Source: Rhinopithecus roxellana
Taxonomy: Eukaryota > Chordata > Mammalia > Primates > Cercopithecidae
Assembly (NCBI RefSeq): GCF_007565055.1
Contig: NC_044554.1
Coordinates: 138,135,463-138,199,462 of the forward strand
Direction: 5' to 3'
Length of the DNA: 64,000 nt
Below the pieces are notes generated by a model. It had not been told where the DNA came from and ran no database searches. It was given only the letters and a program-made list of their open reading frames with translations. Position numbers and translations under genes: made by a program. Shown in pieces: positions 34,920 to 45,830 of the stretch. Numbering within the stretch: the stretch's first letter is position 1; each line of letters starts with the position of its first letter.

Positions 34920-35100
34920 TTTTAACGTGACTTTAAGCATGTTACACAAAATACCCAAGCACCTTTTTCTCCTTCAGAAAATAGGAATAATATACAATTG
35001 TCTGTCACTGAGGCAGTGTAAAATTTAAATAAATAATGTACATAAATACAACGAGCACGACACCTAGTGAGTACTCAATAATTAGCAGAGATTCTTAGAT
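34920..35100 (+). repeat. MIR SINE, decayed
   Basis: GTGACTTTAAGCATGTTACA, CCTTCAGAAAATAGGAATAA and GTGAGTACTCAATAATTAGC follow the order of the MIR core and 3' end. Confidence 0.65.
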
Positions 35101-35319
35101 TAGACACTAATCTTGCTGTGTCATTGTTACCTGCACAATGATTGAAATATTCTATTCATTTGTTGGTGACACAGTAAATATGTGAATTAGAATATAAGAT
35201 CTAAGATGGCAAACTACATCATCTTAGCTAAGGATCTCTAAATCTGAACTTCCCCAACTGAGCTAGAAGCATTTTGCTCTATAGGTTCTGCCTAGCTTTT
35301 GCTCTAGGCTTGTCAATTT
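35101..35319. other. Short non-coding gap
   Basis: Nothing recognised. Confidence 0.4.
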
Positions 35320-35525
35320 TTTTCTATAAATGGTCACACAGTAAACATTTTTGATGTCACTAGCCAGTCTTTTGCAGAGAATATTTCTCTCTGCAATATG
35401 AAGCCAAAGCAGCTATAGGCAATCTGTGACCAAATGGGTACAGCTGTGTCCCAATACAACCTTATTTACATACATAGAACACTGTTGTATTTGGCATGCC
35501 AGCCATAGTTTGCTGACAGATTTCT
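35320..35525 (-). mobile_element. hAT-type MITE-like fragment
   Basis: ATAAATGGTCACACAGTAAA, AGCAGCTATAGGCAATCTGT, AACCTTATTTACATACATAG and CCAGCCATAGTTTGCTGACA are in the order of a common mammalian hAT-Charlie non-autonomous element (the 'TAGTTTGCTGAC' family). I cannot name the subfamily safely. Confidence 0.6.
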
Positions 35526-36198
35526 TGCAGATTACACTATAATTATCTATGACTGTTTTCCCTCATTTTCAACTCTATGAGCTTATTTTTCACTATATTG
35601 AAACTCCTGCCACATCTCTATTTTAGAACTTCTGTGTGCTCTAATCTGTACAACAATAAACTAGAGTAATATAATATTCCAATTATAACTGAATAAAAAG
35701 TGAGTTTTTGTTAGAGCTGGAGATATCTTCTCAGTGATTCTGAAGCTTTTTTAATATAAAAAAATTCCAAGAAAACTGGGTCTACTCGTTTTGTTGAAGA
35801 TGCAATGAGAGTCCTGGAGTCCCACCCCCAGATTCTGGGACAGATGCCAGTGGCAATCATACCCAGTAAGTAGGGCTGACTTCGCCAAAGAAGGTATTTC
35901 CTGGTAAAAACAGGCAATTACGTGAAACTTATAGAGCTCAGAATCTTTGAAGAATCTGATGGTGCATTGTCCTTGCCTACACTTCTCTGGCCTGGCAGTC
36001 CTCATAGTTTATTTCCTATATGTAGTTGTGTCATTTTGTCAGTGAAGCTTTCAGCACTTGACACCAAATTTAAAACCAAATTTAAAACCAAAATGTTAAA
36101 TTTATTTTATACCAGATGTGACGTTCATTTTGTACATAAAACTCTACTTTGTAAACTGAGATTCAATAGTAATATCCTATTCAAAAAAACATGCTTTT
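35526..36198. other. Non-coding sequence
   Basis: No gene recognised. A short direct repeat of CCAAATTTAAAA occurs at about 36,064-36,090. Confidence 0.4.
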
Positions 36199-36512
36199 GG
36201 CTGGGCATGATGACTCATGCCTATAATCCCAACATTTTCAGAAGCCCAGCAAGATGAATCACCTGAGTCCAGGAGTTCAAGAGCAGCCTGGCCAACATGA
36301 CAAAACTCTGTCTCTACTAAAAAAATAAAAACAAAAAAAAAAAAGATACAAAAATTAGTGGGGCAAGGTGGCTCCTGCCTGTAGTCCCAGACACTTGGGA
36401 GACTGGGGCAGAAGAATCACTTCAACCTGGGAGGCAGAGAGTGCAGTGAGCAGAGATCATGCTGCTGCACTCTAGCACTCCACCTCAAACAAAACCAAAC
36501 AAACAAAAAAAA
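36199..36512 (+). mobile_element. Alu SINE, diverged
   Basis: GGCTGGGCATGATGACTCAT start, dimeric with an A-rich middle, decayed right arm and (CAAA)n-type tail. Older AluS/J-like. Confidence 0.88.
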
Positions 36513-36821
36513 ATGTTTTTTTCTTACTTGCAGGTTTTATTTCTATAATTGAAAAAATAAAACTCTAGGGGGAAGGCATAAATAACAGGTAATACTGATC
36601 TTATATTCTACAATAGATTGTATGAGGCATATTAACTCCCACAACTTAATACTATGCTCATTATACTACTATTAGTTAATGTTATGTATTCTATTGAATA
36701 TGTTATTTTTACATATTCTATATTTTAAGTTGGAAATCGAAAAACCTGATGCATTGTTTTATGCTGGTATTTTGTCTTTTTCTCCATAAGCACCTAGGTG
36801 ATTTTATTACATTCATCTCCT
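36513..36821. other. Non-coding spacer between two Alus
   Basis: AT-rich; nothing recognised. Confidence 0.4.
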
Positions 36822-37126
36822 TTTTTTATTTTTTTATTTTTGAGATGGAGTCTCCCTCTGTCACCCAGGCTGGATGGAGTACACTGGTACAATCTCAACT
36901 CACTGCAACTTCCTCCTTCCAGGTTCAAGCAATTCTCCTGCCTCAGCTTCCCAAGTAACTGGGACTACAGGCATGTGCTACCATGCCCAGCTAATTTTTG
37001 TATTTTTAGTAGAGACAGGGTTTCATCACGTTGGTCAGGCTGGTCTCGAACTCCTGACCTCAAGTGATCCTCCCACCTTGGCCTCCCAAAGTGTTGGGAT
37101 CACAGGCGTGAGCCACCGCGGCCAGC
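36822..37126 (-). mobile_element. Alu SINE (AluS-like), antisense
   Basis: T-rich start (TTTTTGAGATGGAGTCTCCC) to GAGCCACCGCGGCCAGCC. The three overlapping plus-strand frames at 36,749-37,170 are translations of this Alu. Confidence 0.93.
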
Positions 37127-37299
37127 CTAAATTCTTTTTCTTATGGATCCTGAGACCCAGGAACAAATAATTTAAAATTTCTGCTCAGTGCCCTTAAGAT
37201 CTCTTGTTTTACCCTTATAAACCATTTTCTGGTAGATTTCTTGCTCATTTGACTCCTAATTAATATGCTGTCAACTTCTCTGTCCATTGCTCTTTTTTC

Positions 37300-38440
37300 A
37301 TTTCGTCTACATCTTTTCTTGCATGATCCATTGTCTCCCATGGCCTATCTATTATTCTTACCCACCAAATCATAAATGTGTATCCCCAGTCCTGATCTTC
37401 TAACTGAACCTAAGATCCATATAACCAACCTCTGACCTCAGCACGTCCAGGACTTCACATATACCGTCCACAGCACACACAGTTTCCTATGATTTGAGCT
37501 TTGTAAATTCTCAGACTCTACTCCTCACATTTCCTGTTTCACATTTATATATCATTAAAACTGAACTCCACTCCTGCCTCATTATACATTTGTGTTACCT
37601 TCAGGGTATTAAAATTATATCCAACTTTATCTTACCTACTAAGTTGTGAACTCGTTGAGTTCAATAATTCATTAACTCTAAAGCTTTATTTATTTATGAA
37701 GATCCAATACATAACTTGGTGTTTAATAATGATAATGAATATTGTTTGAGTTGAACCAAACTAAAATACATCAAACTCAAGCCTCCTCTGATATACAGTC
37801 ATCTAGCTCCCTGGTGGATGTTAGGGTGTGTTGGTGCAAATTGTAATACTCTATTCTTATCCATAGGTGGCAGCAAGCCCTTAAAATTAGGGGGGAAAAT
37901 GGTCTGCGCATAGATAGGAGGATACCTGTATCTATCCAAAACTAATAAGCGAAGGGAAGAAAATACAATCTATTTACTTGGGAGCTCCTTAAGTGAGTGT
38001 TTCTGTCTTAGTCACTCAATATCCCCAGGGTCCCTACAAGACCTCATTGTCTCACTCCTTCCAGGCTTTTCTAAGTGCCATTGTGTTGGTCTTTACATCT
38101 GTTTGCTGGTAGCTGAGAAAAACAATGAAGTTGATTAAATTTGGTTTTGGCAACATATTTTTCTCTGGACAAACCTCTCTCTGGCTGTTCCTGAAGTATC
38201 TATCACCCATTCTCTATGACTTTTCCTGAATTATTTTTCAATTCTAATAAATGTTAATTATTTTTTACGTATTATTACATAGGATATATTATCTATATAT
38301 GTCCTGTGAAGTATGTGTACCATAATACAGAATAATCTGTAAAAAATAATGACAAAAGTTACCAAATTCTTTCCATTCTTCTATTTGCTAGGTAACCAAT
38401 CATTACCACATGGCATGCATCCTTCTCCATATTTATACAC
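37300..38440 (+). repeat. Duplicon blocks 'a' and 'b', unit 3 (partners 1,440-3,000 and 10,860-11,400)
   Basis: Collinear with unit 1 for the L2-like segment, the TATCCATAGGTGGCAG stretch and block b. At 38,390-38,415 the sequence GGTAACCAATCATTACCACA matches GGTAACCAATTATTGCCGCA at 3,675-3,694, giving the pre-insertion arrangement of the LTR at 3,029-3,670. Confidence 0.65.
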
Positions 38441-38879
38441 ACTCATAAAAAGGGCACACACACACACAGGAATTTGAAGTGGTTTTGGTTCATTTTTTAA
38501 AAAATGAGGTAGTGTTATCTTAATTTGTGTAAAATAGTTTTCTACCTTAAAACAGATACCATACATTCCTCTGGGTTCATATGTGTACATCTAACTTATT
38601 TTTAATAGATGCAAAGTATTCCAGAATGTGAACATACCACAATCTAATCAACATTTTATTCTTTATAGATAAACAAGTTAATATCAGTTTCTGAGAGCCT
38701 CCTCCCTCAGAGTTTCATTACACAGATATTTTACAATTTATCCGGAGAAACTGTCTTTAAAAAAAAGAAATGGTCTTTTTCTGTCTGTGGAAATCATCTA
38801 TAAACACAGCCTCCAAAGCATTTTCTATTTTTAATTGTGTTGATATTGCCAAATAAGTTTCTGGAATGCAGTAATAATT
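38441..38879. other. Non-coding sequence with short CA run
   Basis: A short (CA)n run at about 38,453-38,467. The 38,580-38,700 region hints at an old LINE fragment but is too decayed to assign. Confidence 0.4.
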
Positions 38880-39748
38880 AATATTCCCATGAACATGATA
38901 AGGAGTAAACCCACAGCTAACATCATACTCAATGGGGAAAGACTGAAAACTTTCTCCATAACCCATTTATGCCAGAGGTTGCAACTTTTTGAATTTTTGC
39001 AATCAGACCTTGACAATAACCTTGAGCAGTTGAATATAAATTATTCTCACATGCTTAACATCTCAATAATGGAACACTAGGCATAAGTGGGTTTAAACTC
39101 AAGAACAGAACAAGAATGTCTGCTTTCACCATTGCTATTCATTATTGTACTAGTAGTTCTAGCCAGTACAATTAGATAAGAAAAGGCATCCAAATTGGAA
39201 AGGATTAAGTAAAACTATCTCTATTTACATATAACATGATCCTGCATATAGAAAATCCCCCAAAATATCACAAGAATGCTATTAGAGCTAAGAAATATGG
39301 TTAGCAATGTTGAATGCTGCACAATATCAACACACAAAAATCAATTGTGTTCCTATAATATTTGCAGTGAACAATGCAAAAAGGAAATTAATAAAGCAAT
39401 TTCATTTACAGTAGCATTTAAAGAATAATATACATATCTAGGAAAGAAATTTAACCAAAATGTGCAAAACTTGTACTTGAAAACTATAAAGTATTGTTGA
39501 AACACATTTTGAAAAAACTGAATAAATGGAGCCACAACTCATGCTCATAGGTAAGAAGACTTAATATTGTTAAAACATTAACTCTATCCGAAGAGATCTA
39601 TAGGTTCAATGCAACCCCCGTCCAAATTTCCACAGCTTTTTAGCAGAAATGGAAAAGATGATCCTCAAATTCATATGAATTGCAAGAGACTTTGAACAGC
39701 CAAAACGTTTGTTAAACACAAAACCATAGTTGACTCACACTACCTGCT
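38880..39748 (+). mobile_element. Old L1 ORF2 fragment, part 1
   Basis: Sense L1 ORF2: AACATCATACTCAATGGGGA, TGGAAAGGATTAAGTAAAAC, AGGTTCAATGCAACCCCCGT. Frames are broken. A tract at about 38,960-39,090 departs from L1. Cut at 39,749 by an MLT1 LTR. Confidence 0.82.
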
Positions 39749-40404
39749 TGTTATGGACTGCAGGTTTGTGTCCACCTAAAACATTTTTTGGTGAAACCTA
39801 ACCCTCAATGGTACGAAATTAAGAAGTGGGGACTTTGGAAGGTAATTAGATTTAGATGAGATCTGCTTTTAAAGAGAGAAAGAGTGCCAGGCATGGTGAC
39901 TCATGCCTGTAATCCCAGCACTTTGGGAGGCCAAAGCGGGCAAATCACCAGGTCAGGAGTTTGAGACCAGTCTGGTCAATGTGGTGAAACCTCTTCTCTA
40001 GTAAAAGCACAAAAATTAGCCAGGCATGGTGGTGTATGCCTGTAGTCCCTGCTACTCAGGAGGCTGAGGCAGAAGAGTCACTTGAACCCAGGAGGAGGAG
40101 TTTGCCATGAGCCGAGATCATGCCACCACATTCCAGCCTGGGTGACAGAGCAAGACTCTGTCTAAAAAAAAAAGAGAGAGAGAGAGAGAGAAAGAGACTA
40201 GAGTTCACTTTCTGTCTACCACATGAAAATATAGCAAGAGGATAACTATCTATAAGCCAGGAAGAGATCCCTCATCAGTACCCAGCCATTCTGGCACTTT
40301 AATTTTGGACTTCTCAGCATCCAGAAGTCTGAGAAATAAATTTCTGTTGTTAAAGTCACTCAGTCTATGGTATTTTTTGTCATAGCAGCCTGAATGACTA
40401 AACA
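39749..40404 (+). mobile_element. MLT1A/B-type MaLR LTR, split by an Alu
   Basis: Starts TGTTATGGACTGCAGGTTTG, with GGAAGGTAATTAGATTTAGA, and after the Alu GCCAGGAAGAGATCCCTCAT, AGAAATAAATTTCTGTTGTT, ending GAATGACTAAACA. Both flanks carry a CTGC-containing match (39,744-39,748 and 40,405-40,409), a probable target-site duplication. The ERVL-MaLR solo LTR landed in the old L1. Confidence 0.85.
39888..40192 (+). mobile_element. Alu SINE (AluS-like) within the MLT1 LTR
   Basis: GTGCCAGGCATGGTGACTCA start, full dimer. The tail continues as (GA)n, and AAAGAG(AG) sequence flanks both sides. Confidence 0.92.
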
Positions 40405-40560
40405 CTGCCCAAACTGATTAAAATGCTGGTTTTATTACAAAACTAAGTAATCAAAACAGTGTGGTACTGGCATAAGGATAGATACATAAATGAATGAAAT
40501 AGAATTCAGAATCCAAAAGTAAACTCATACATCTATGGTCAATTGATTTTTAACAAAGTC
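40405..40560 (+). mobile_element. Old L1 ORF2 fragment, part 2
   Basis: Continues part 1: GTAATCAAAACAGTGTGGTA, ATGGTCAATTGATTTTTAAC. Interrupted by a younger L1P. Confidence 0.8.
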
Positions 40561-41480
40561 CACACATCTACAACCATCTGATCTTTGACAAAAGTGACAA
40601 AAACAAGCAATGGGGAAAGGACCTCCTATTCAATAAATGGTGCTGGGAAAACTGGCTAGCCATATGCAGAAAACTGAAAATTGACCCCTTTATTACGTCT
40701 TATACATAAATTAACTCAAGATGGATTAAATACTTAAATGTAAAACCCAAAACCACAAAAACCCTACAAGAAAACCTAGGCAATAGCATTCAGGACATAG
40801 GCATGGGCAAAGACTTCATGATCAAAATGCCAAAAGCAATTGCAACAAAATTCAAAATTGACAGAAGGGATCTAAGTAAACTGAAGAGCTTCTGCACAGC
40901 AAAACAATTATCAGAGTGAACAGGCAACCTCCAGAATGGGAGAAAATTTTTACAATCTACCCACCTGATAAAGGTCTAATATCCATGACTTACTATAAAG
41001 ACAAATGTACACATATGTTTATTGCAGCACTATTTACAATAGCAAAGTCACTATCCAAATGCCCATCAATTAACCAACCCAAATGCCCATCAATGACAGA
41101 CTGGATAAAGAAAATGTTGTACATATATACCATGGAATACTATGCAGTCATAAAAAGGAATGAGTTCATGTCCTTTGCAGGGACATGGATGAAACTGGAA
41201 GTCATCATCCTCAGCAAACTAACATAGGACATAAAACCAAACACCGCATGTTTTCACTCATAAGTACAAGTTGAACAATGAGAACATATGGATACAGGGA
41301 GGGGAACAATACACACCAGGGTCTGTTGGGGACTGGGGGACAAGAGCAGGAAACTTAGAGGACAGCTCAATAGGTGCAGCAACGACCATGGCACACATAT
41401 ACCTATGTAACAAACCTGCAAATTCTGTACATGTATCCCAGAACTTAAAGTAAAATAAATAAACAAATAAACAAACAAAC
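40561..41480 (+). mobile_element. Younger L1P insertion, 5'-truncated and internally deleted
   Basis: Begins at ATCTACAACCATCTGATCTT and runs through GGACATAGGCATGGGCAAAG and TAATATCCATGACTTACTAT. It then jumps (near 41,003) to the 3' region (TGTACACATATGTTTATTGC), skipping several hundred bases of ORF2. A short local duplication AACCCAAATGCCCATCAAT follows at 41,076. It ends in an AATAAA/(CAAA)n tail. Its 103-codon frame (40,916-41,227) is an L1 ORF2 remnant. Confidence 0.85.
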
Positions 41481-42119
41481 CAAGACACCAAGTCTAGTCA
41501 ATAGGAGAATAGTCACTTCAAGAAATGGTGCTGGGCAATTGAATTTCTATGTTCCAAGGAATAAAGTTGAACCCCTTTCCTCATATTGTGTGCAAAAGTT
41601 AACTAAAAAGTGGGTTAAGGACCTAAATATGAGAGCTAAAGCTACAAAACTCATAGAATAAAATTTGGATTTGACAATGAGTCCTTAGCTATGACACCAA
41701 AAAACACAAGTAACAACAACAGAAAAGATAGGATGGACTTCATCAGTATTAAAAACTTTGTGACTCAATGAATATTATCAACAAAGTGAACAATCTACAG
41801 AATGGGAAAATACATTTGGAAATTATATATATGATGAGCTTAATATCAAAATATACAAAGAACTTCTACAACTCAACAACAAAAAGATAACCTAATTACA
41901 AAATGTGAAAAAGCTGAAATAAACATTGTTCCAAAGAAGTTATACAAATGACCAATAAGCACATAAAAAGATCCTCACCCTTGTTAGTTATTACGAAAAC
42001 ACCAATCAAAAGTGTAATTATATATAGATATAGACATAATAGCAACCATAGCTATATCACTTATTTATCATCTACCTTTCTGTAACTATGAAATTGCTTA
42101 TACCTCATATTCTATATAA
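41481..42119 (+). mobile_element. Old L1 ORF2 fragment, part 3, fading into unassigned sequence
   Basis: Resumes with AAATGGTGCTGGGCAATTGA, the step expected after the interrupted part 2, and CAGAATGGGAAAATACATTT. L1 likeness ends near 42,010. Confidence 0.75.
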
Positions 42120-42185
42120 ATGAAGAGCTTCAATTGCTTTTTATGGCTGAATAACATTCCATTAGTGTATACATGTTACATTTTT
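42120..42185 (-). mobile_element. Antisense L1 fragment, left flank of a nested L1
   Basis: TTTTTATGGCTGAATAACAT, then a GTATACATGTTACATTTT stretch, in reverse L1 orientation. Its continuation lies at about 44,530-44,670. Confidence 0.6.
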
Positions 42186-43612
42186 AATTTAATTTTTTTA
42201 TTTCAAATAGCTTTTGGGGTACAAGTGGTTTTGGGTTACATAGATGAATTACAGGATGGGAAATTCTGAGGCTGAGATTTTAGTGCATCCATCACACATC
42301 CCACTGTAGCCAATACGTAGTTTTTTATCCCTCACCAACTCTCCTCCATCCCCCTTCTGAGTCTCCAAAGTTCATTATATCACCCTGTATGCCTTTGCGT
42401 ATTCATAGCTCAGCTGTCACTTATAAGTGAGAATATACGATGTTTAGTTTTCCATTACTGAGTCATTTCACTTTAAATAATGACCTACAGCGCATCTAAG
42501 CTGCTGCAAAAGATATTATTTCATTGCTTTTTATAGCCGAGTAGTATTCCATGGTGTATATGTACCACATTTTCTCTATCCAGTCATTGGTCAATAGGGA
42601 TTTAGGTTGGTTCCATATCTTTGCAGTTACGAATTGAGCTGCAGTAAACATACATGTGCATGTGTCTTTTTCATGCCATGACTTCCTTTCTTTTGGGTAA
42701 ATACCCAATTGGGGGAACGCCAGATTGAATGACAGGTCTACTTTTAGTTCTTCAAGGAATCGCCATACTGTTTTTCATAGAGGTTGTACTAATTTACATT
42801 CCCACCAGCATTGTGTAAGTGTCACCCTTTCACTGCATCCACACCAATATCTATTGGTTTTCAAATTTTTCATAGTGGCCATTCTTGAGGAGTAAGATGG
42901 TATCTTATTGTGTTTTAATTTGCATTTCCTGATCATTAGTGATGTTGAGCATTTTCTCATATGTTTGTTGGCCATTTGTATATCTTCTTTTGAAAATGTC
43001 TATTCATCTCATTTGCCCACTGTTTAATGAGATTATTTGTTTTATTTTCATGATATGCTTGAGTTTCTTTATTTCTTTATTTCTTTATTTTCATGATATG
43101 CTTGAGTATCTAGATTCTGGATACTAGTCCCTTGCCAGATGCATAATTTGCAAATGATTTCCTCCCATTCTGTGGCTTGCCTATTTACGCTGATGATTTT
43201 TTTTTTTAAATTTTCCCTGTGTAGAAGCTTTTTAATTAATCAGGTCTCATTTATTTATTTTGTTTTAGTTGCATTTGCTTTTGAGATCTTAGTCATGAAT
43301 TCTTTGCTCAGGCCAATGTTCAGAAGGTTATCTTCTAGAATTTTTATGGTTTCAGGTCTTAGGTGGTAAGTCTTTCATCCATCTTGTGTTGATTTTTGAA
43401 TAAAGTGAGAGATAGGGATCCAGTTTTATTCTTCTACATGTAGCCAGTTTTTCCAGCACCATTTATTAAATAGGTTGTCTGTTCTTCAACTTATGTTTTT
43501 TTATGTTTTGTCAAAGATCAGCTGGTTGTAAGTATTTGGCTTTACTTCTGGGTTCTGTATTCTGTTTCATTGGTCCATGTGCCTGCTTTTATATGAGTAC
43601 CATGCTGTTTTG
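42186..43612 (-). mobile_element. L1 (L1PB/L1MA-type) 3' half, antisense, part 1
   Basis: Antisense 3' UTR (AGCTTTTGGGGTACAAGTGG) then ORF2 (GCCGAGTAGTATTCCATGGT, CTGATCATTAGTGATGTTGA, TTTGTCAAAGATCAGCTGGT). Stops in every frame. Short plus-strand frames at 42,939-43,369 are antisense readings. Confidence 0.87.
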
Positions 43613-44107
43613 GTAGCAGCCCGCAGCGTTAAGGTAGGAGGCAAGACTTGACCCAGGAGGCAGGGCTCAGATACCAGACCAAAATTGAGGACTAGATAAA
43701 ACAAGGCTGGAGCAGAAGCAGTTTTTCATAGCACAGGTCCATCAGTGTGCCATGTCAGTTTACCATTGCCACAGCAACACCTGGAAGTTACTGCCCCTTT
43801 CCACAGCAACAACACAACAAACCAGAAGTTCCCATCTTTTTCCTAGAAATTTCTGTATAAACCATCCTTTAATTTTCATATAAGTAAAACTGGGTATAAA
43901 TATGAGTGCAGAGCTGCCTCTGAGCTGCTATTCTGAGCATACTGTCAATGGGGTAGCCCTGCTCCCCAAGGAGCAGTACCTCTGCTGCTGCTGTACACTA
44001 CCACTTCAATAAAAGTTCAACACCATTGGCTCGCCCTTGAATTCTTCCCTTGGAGAAGCCAAGAACCCTCCCAGGCTAATCCCCAGTTCTAGGGGTTGCC
44101 TGTCCTG
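43613..44107 (+). mobile_element. Solo ERV1-like LTR, family not assigned
   Basis: About 495 bp of non-L1 sequence inside the antisense L1. It has a TATA box (GTATAAATATGAG at about 43,894), AATAAA at about 44,009-44,014, and a C-rich end (CCTGTCCTGCA), an LTR-like layout. L1 sequence resumes at AGTATAATTTGAAGTCC with roughly a dozen L1 bases missing. Plus orientation by TATA and poly(A) signals. Confidence 0.7.
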
Positions 44108-44525
44108 CATCAGTATAATTTGAAGTCCAGTAATGTGAAGCCTCAAGATTTGTCCTTTTTGCTTATAATTGCTTTGGCTATTCGAGCTTTTTCTTGGTGC
44201 CATTTGAATTTTATGATTGTTTTCTCAAATTCTCTGAAAAATAATGTTAGTATTCTGATGGGAATTGCACTGAATCTGTAGATTGCTTTGGAAAGCATGG
44301 TCATTTTCACAATACTGAGTCATCCAATCCATGAACTTGGGGTGTGTTTCCATTTGTTTGTGTCATCTATGATTTCTTTCAATAGTGTTTTACAGTTTCC
44401 CTTTGTAGAGACCTTTCACTTCCTTAGATATACATATTCCTAGGTATTTTATTTTCTTTTTGCAGCTGTTGTAAAAGGTTGAGTTCTTGATTTGATTCTC
44501 AGCTTGGGCATTGTTAGTATTCCTA
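44108..44525 (-). mobile_element. L1 3' half, antisense, part 2
   Basis: Continues the interrupted L1: TATGATTGTTTTCTCAAATT, GGAATTGCACTGAATCTGTA, ATTCCTAGGTATTTTATTTT. Confidence 0.85.
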
Positions 44526-44670
44526 ATGGAATAATATTTTATTAATGTATACATATTACATTTTGTTCATTCATCTGTTGATGGAAACTTGGAATGTTTC
44601 CATCTTTTGACTAATTTGAATAGTGCTATAATGTACACTGGCATACAAGAATGTATATCAATATATTCAT
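44526..44670 (-). mobile_element. Antisense L1 fragment, right flank of the nested L1
   Basis: Repeats, with differences, about 30 bp seen at 42,155-42,185 (GTATACATATTACATTTTGT), then continues GTTCATTCATCTGTTGATGG, the expected next step of an antisense L1. Confidence 0.6.
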
Positions 44671-45830
44671 CTACCTATCTATCTAATTTGGATTCAATGA
44701 GAAAATAAGATATGTGTGGCATGAACAACCCCTCTCCCTAATCTTATACTTCTTTTGCTAGAGGCAACTCATTTTTTATGATTCAAGCTCTCTTTTGAGC
44801 TTGACTGGTGATAATAATGTTCTAGATCCCTCCTTGATCATGTCTTTGACTACCTCAGGGCACTTTGCTTTAGCTCACAGCTCACTTAGAAAGCTAAATT
44901 TGTGAGTTGCATTATCTAATAAATGTTGTATTCAACACAGCTGTCCTACTCAGTTCCATATCAGTCTTTTCCCCAAGCTCCCAACTCTATTCCCATCACC
45001 AGAAGCAAAAAGCTAGTCTTCACTGAGGCATGTTCCACAAAATTGTTATACCAAAAGTTGGGTCTGATTTCTAATTGATTCAACAACATTTCAGTTGTTT
45101 AACAGTTTGCCAAATTGTTATTGTCAAAGCTACTTGTTAGTAATTCAAGGAATTAAATTTTTGTGTAATCAGGCCACAAGTGCCCATCCTGTTACTTTTG
45201 ATTTATTTTCTTTATAGGTGCAGTCTATAAAAAAATCTTGGTGCCTGTCCTTTTTTTTTTTCCTAAGCTTCCCACAAAATCACAAAGCATAAAGAATTTC
45301 TCATAATAAGTAGTCTACACAACCTAGAGAGTAAAGCAGTCAGGCAGAAGAAAAAAGGAGTTGACTAAAGGTGAAGTTCAAGGATAATGATGGAGTTTGA
45401 GAATTACAGTAATAAGATGTTAATGAGCATGTGTCTTCTCTAAAGGAAGAGAGAAACATTTTATGCTGTTAAAAATCAAATAAAATCTTGTTTATATCTG
45501 CCAGTGTCTACAGTAATAATGCCTATATATCATTCATTATATTATGTCAAAGTATCCATTTTAATTTAATTCAGTCAGTAAACATTTACTGAGACTATGG
45601 TATCCTAGGATCTTATGAATTTGAGAAATTTATGGTCTATAAAACTATGCCATAAGTTTCTTCCAGCTCCTTTTATACTTGAAAGTATAATGAGGTTCAG
45701 TAATAACATAGTATCAACATTAAGAGCAACAGCCATAGCAATGACAAAACAATTCTCAGCAAGACTTTTCCTTAGACTATTTGGAAAAACAAATTAGAAA
45801 ATTTTTTATTTTATTAAATCAGCATTAGGT
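44640..45830 (+). repeat. Duplicon block 'g', unit 3 (partner 11,640-13,000)
   Basis: Non-coding. Collinear matches with unit 2 include GTTATACCAAAAGTTGGGTC against GTTATCCCAAAACTTATTCT, and ATGAATTTGAGAAATTTATG against ATGAATTTGAGAAATTGTAT. The short AGCAACAGCnnnAGCA stretch (45,725) matches 12,895. Confidence 0.65.

Noticed and set aside
36749..37170. Three overlapping plus-strand frames
   Set aside because: They are antisense Alu translations.
40916..41227. 103-codon frame as a novel protein
   Set aside because: It is an L1 ORF2 C-terminal remnant in the L1P insertion.
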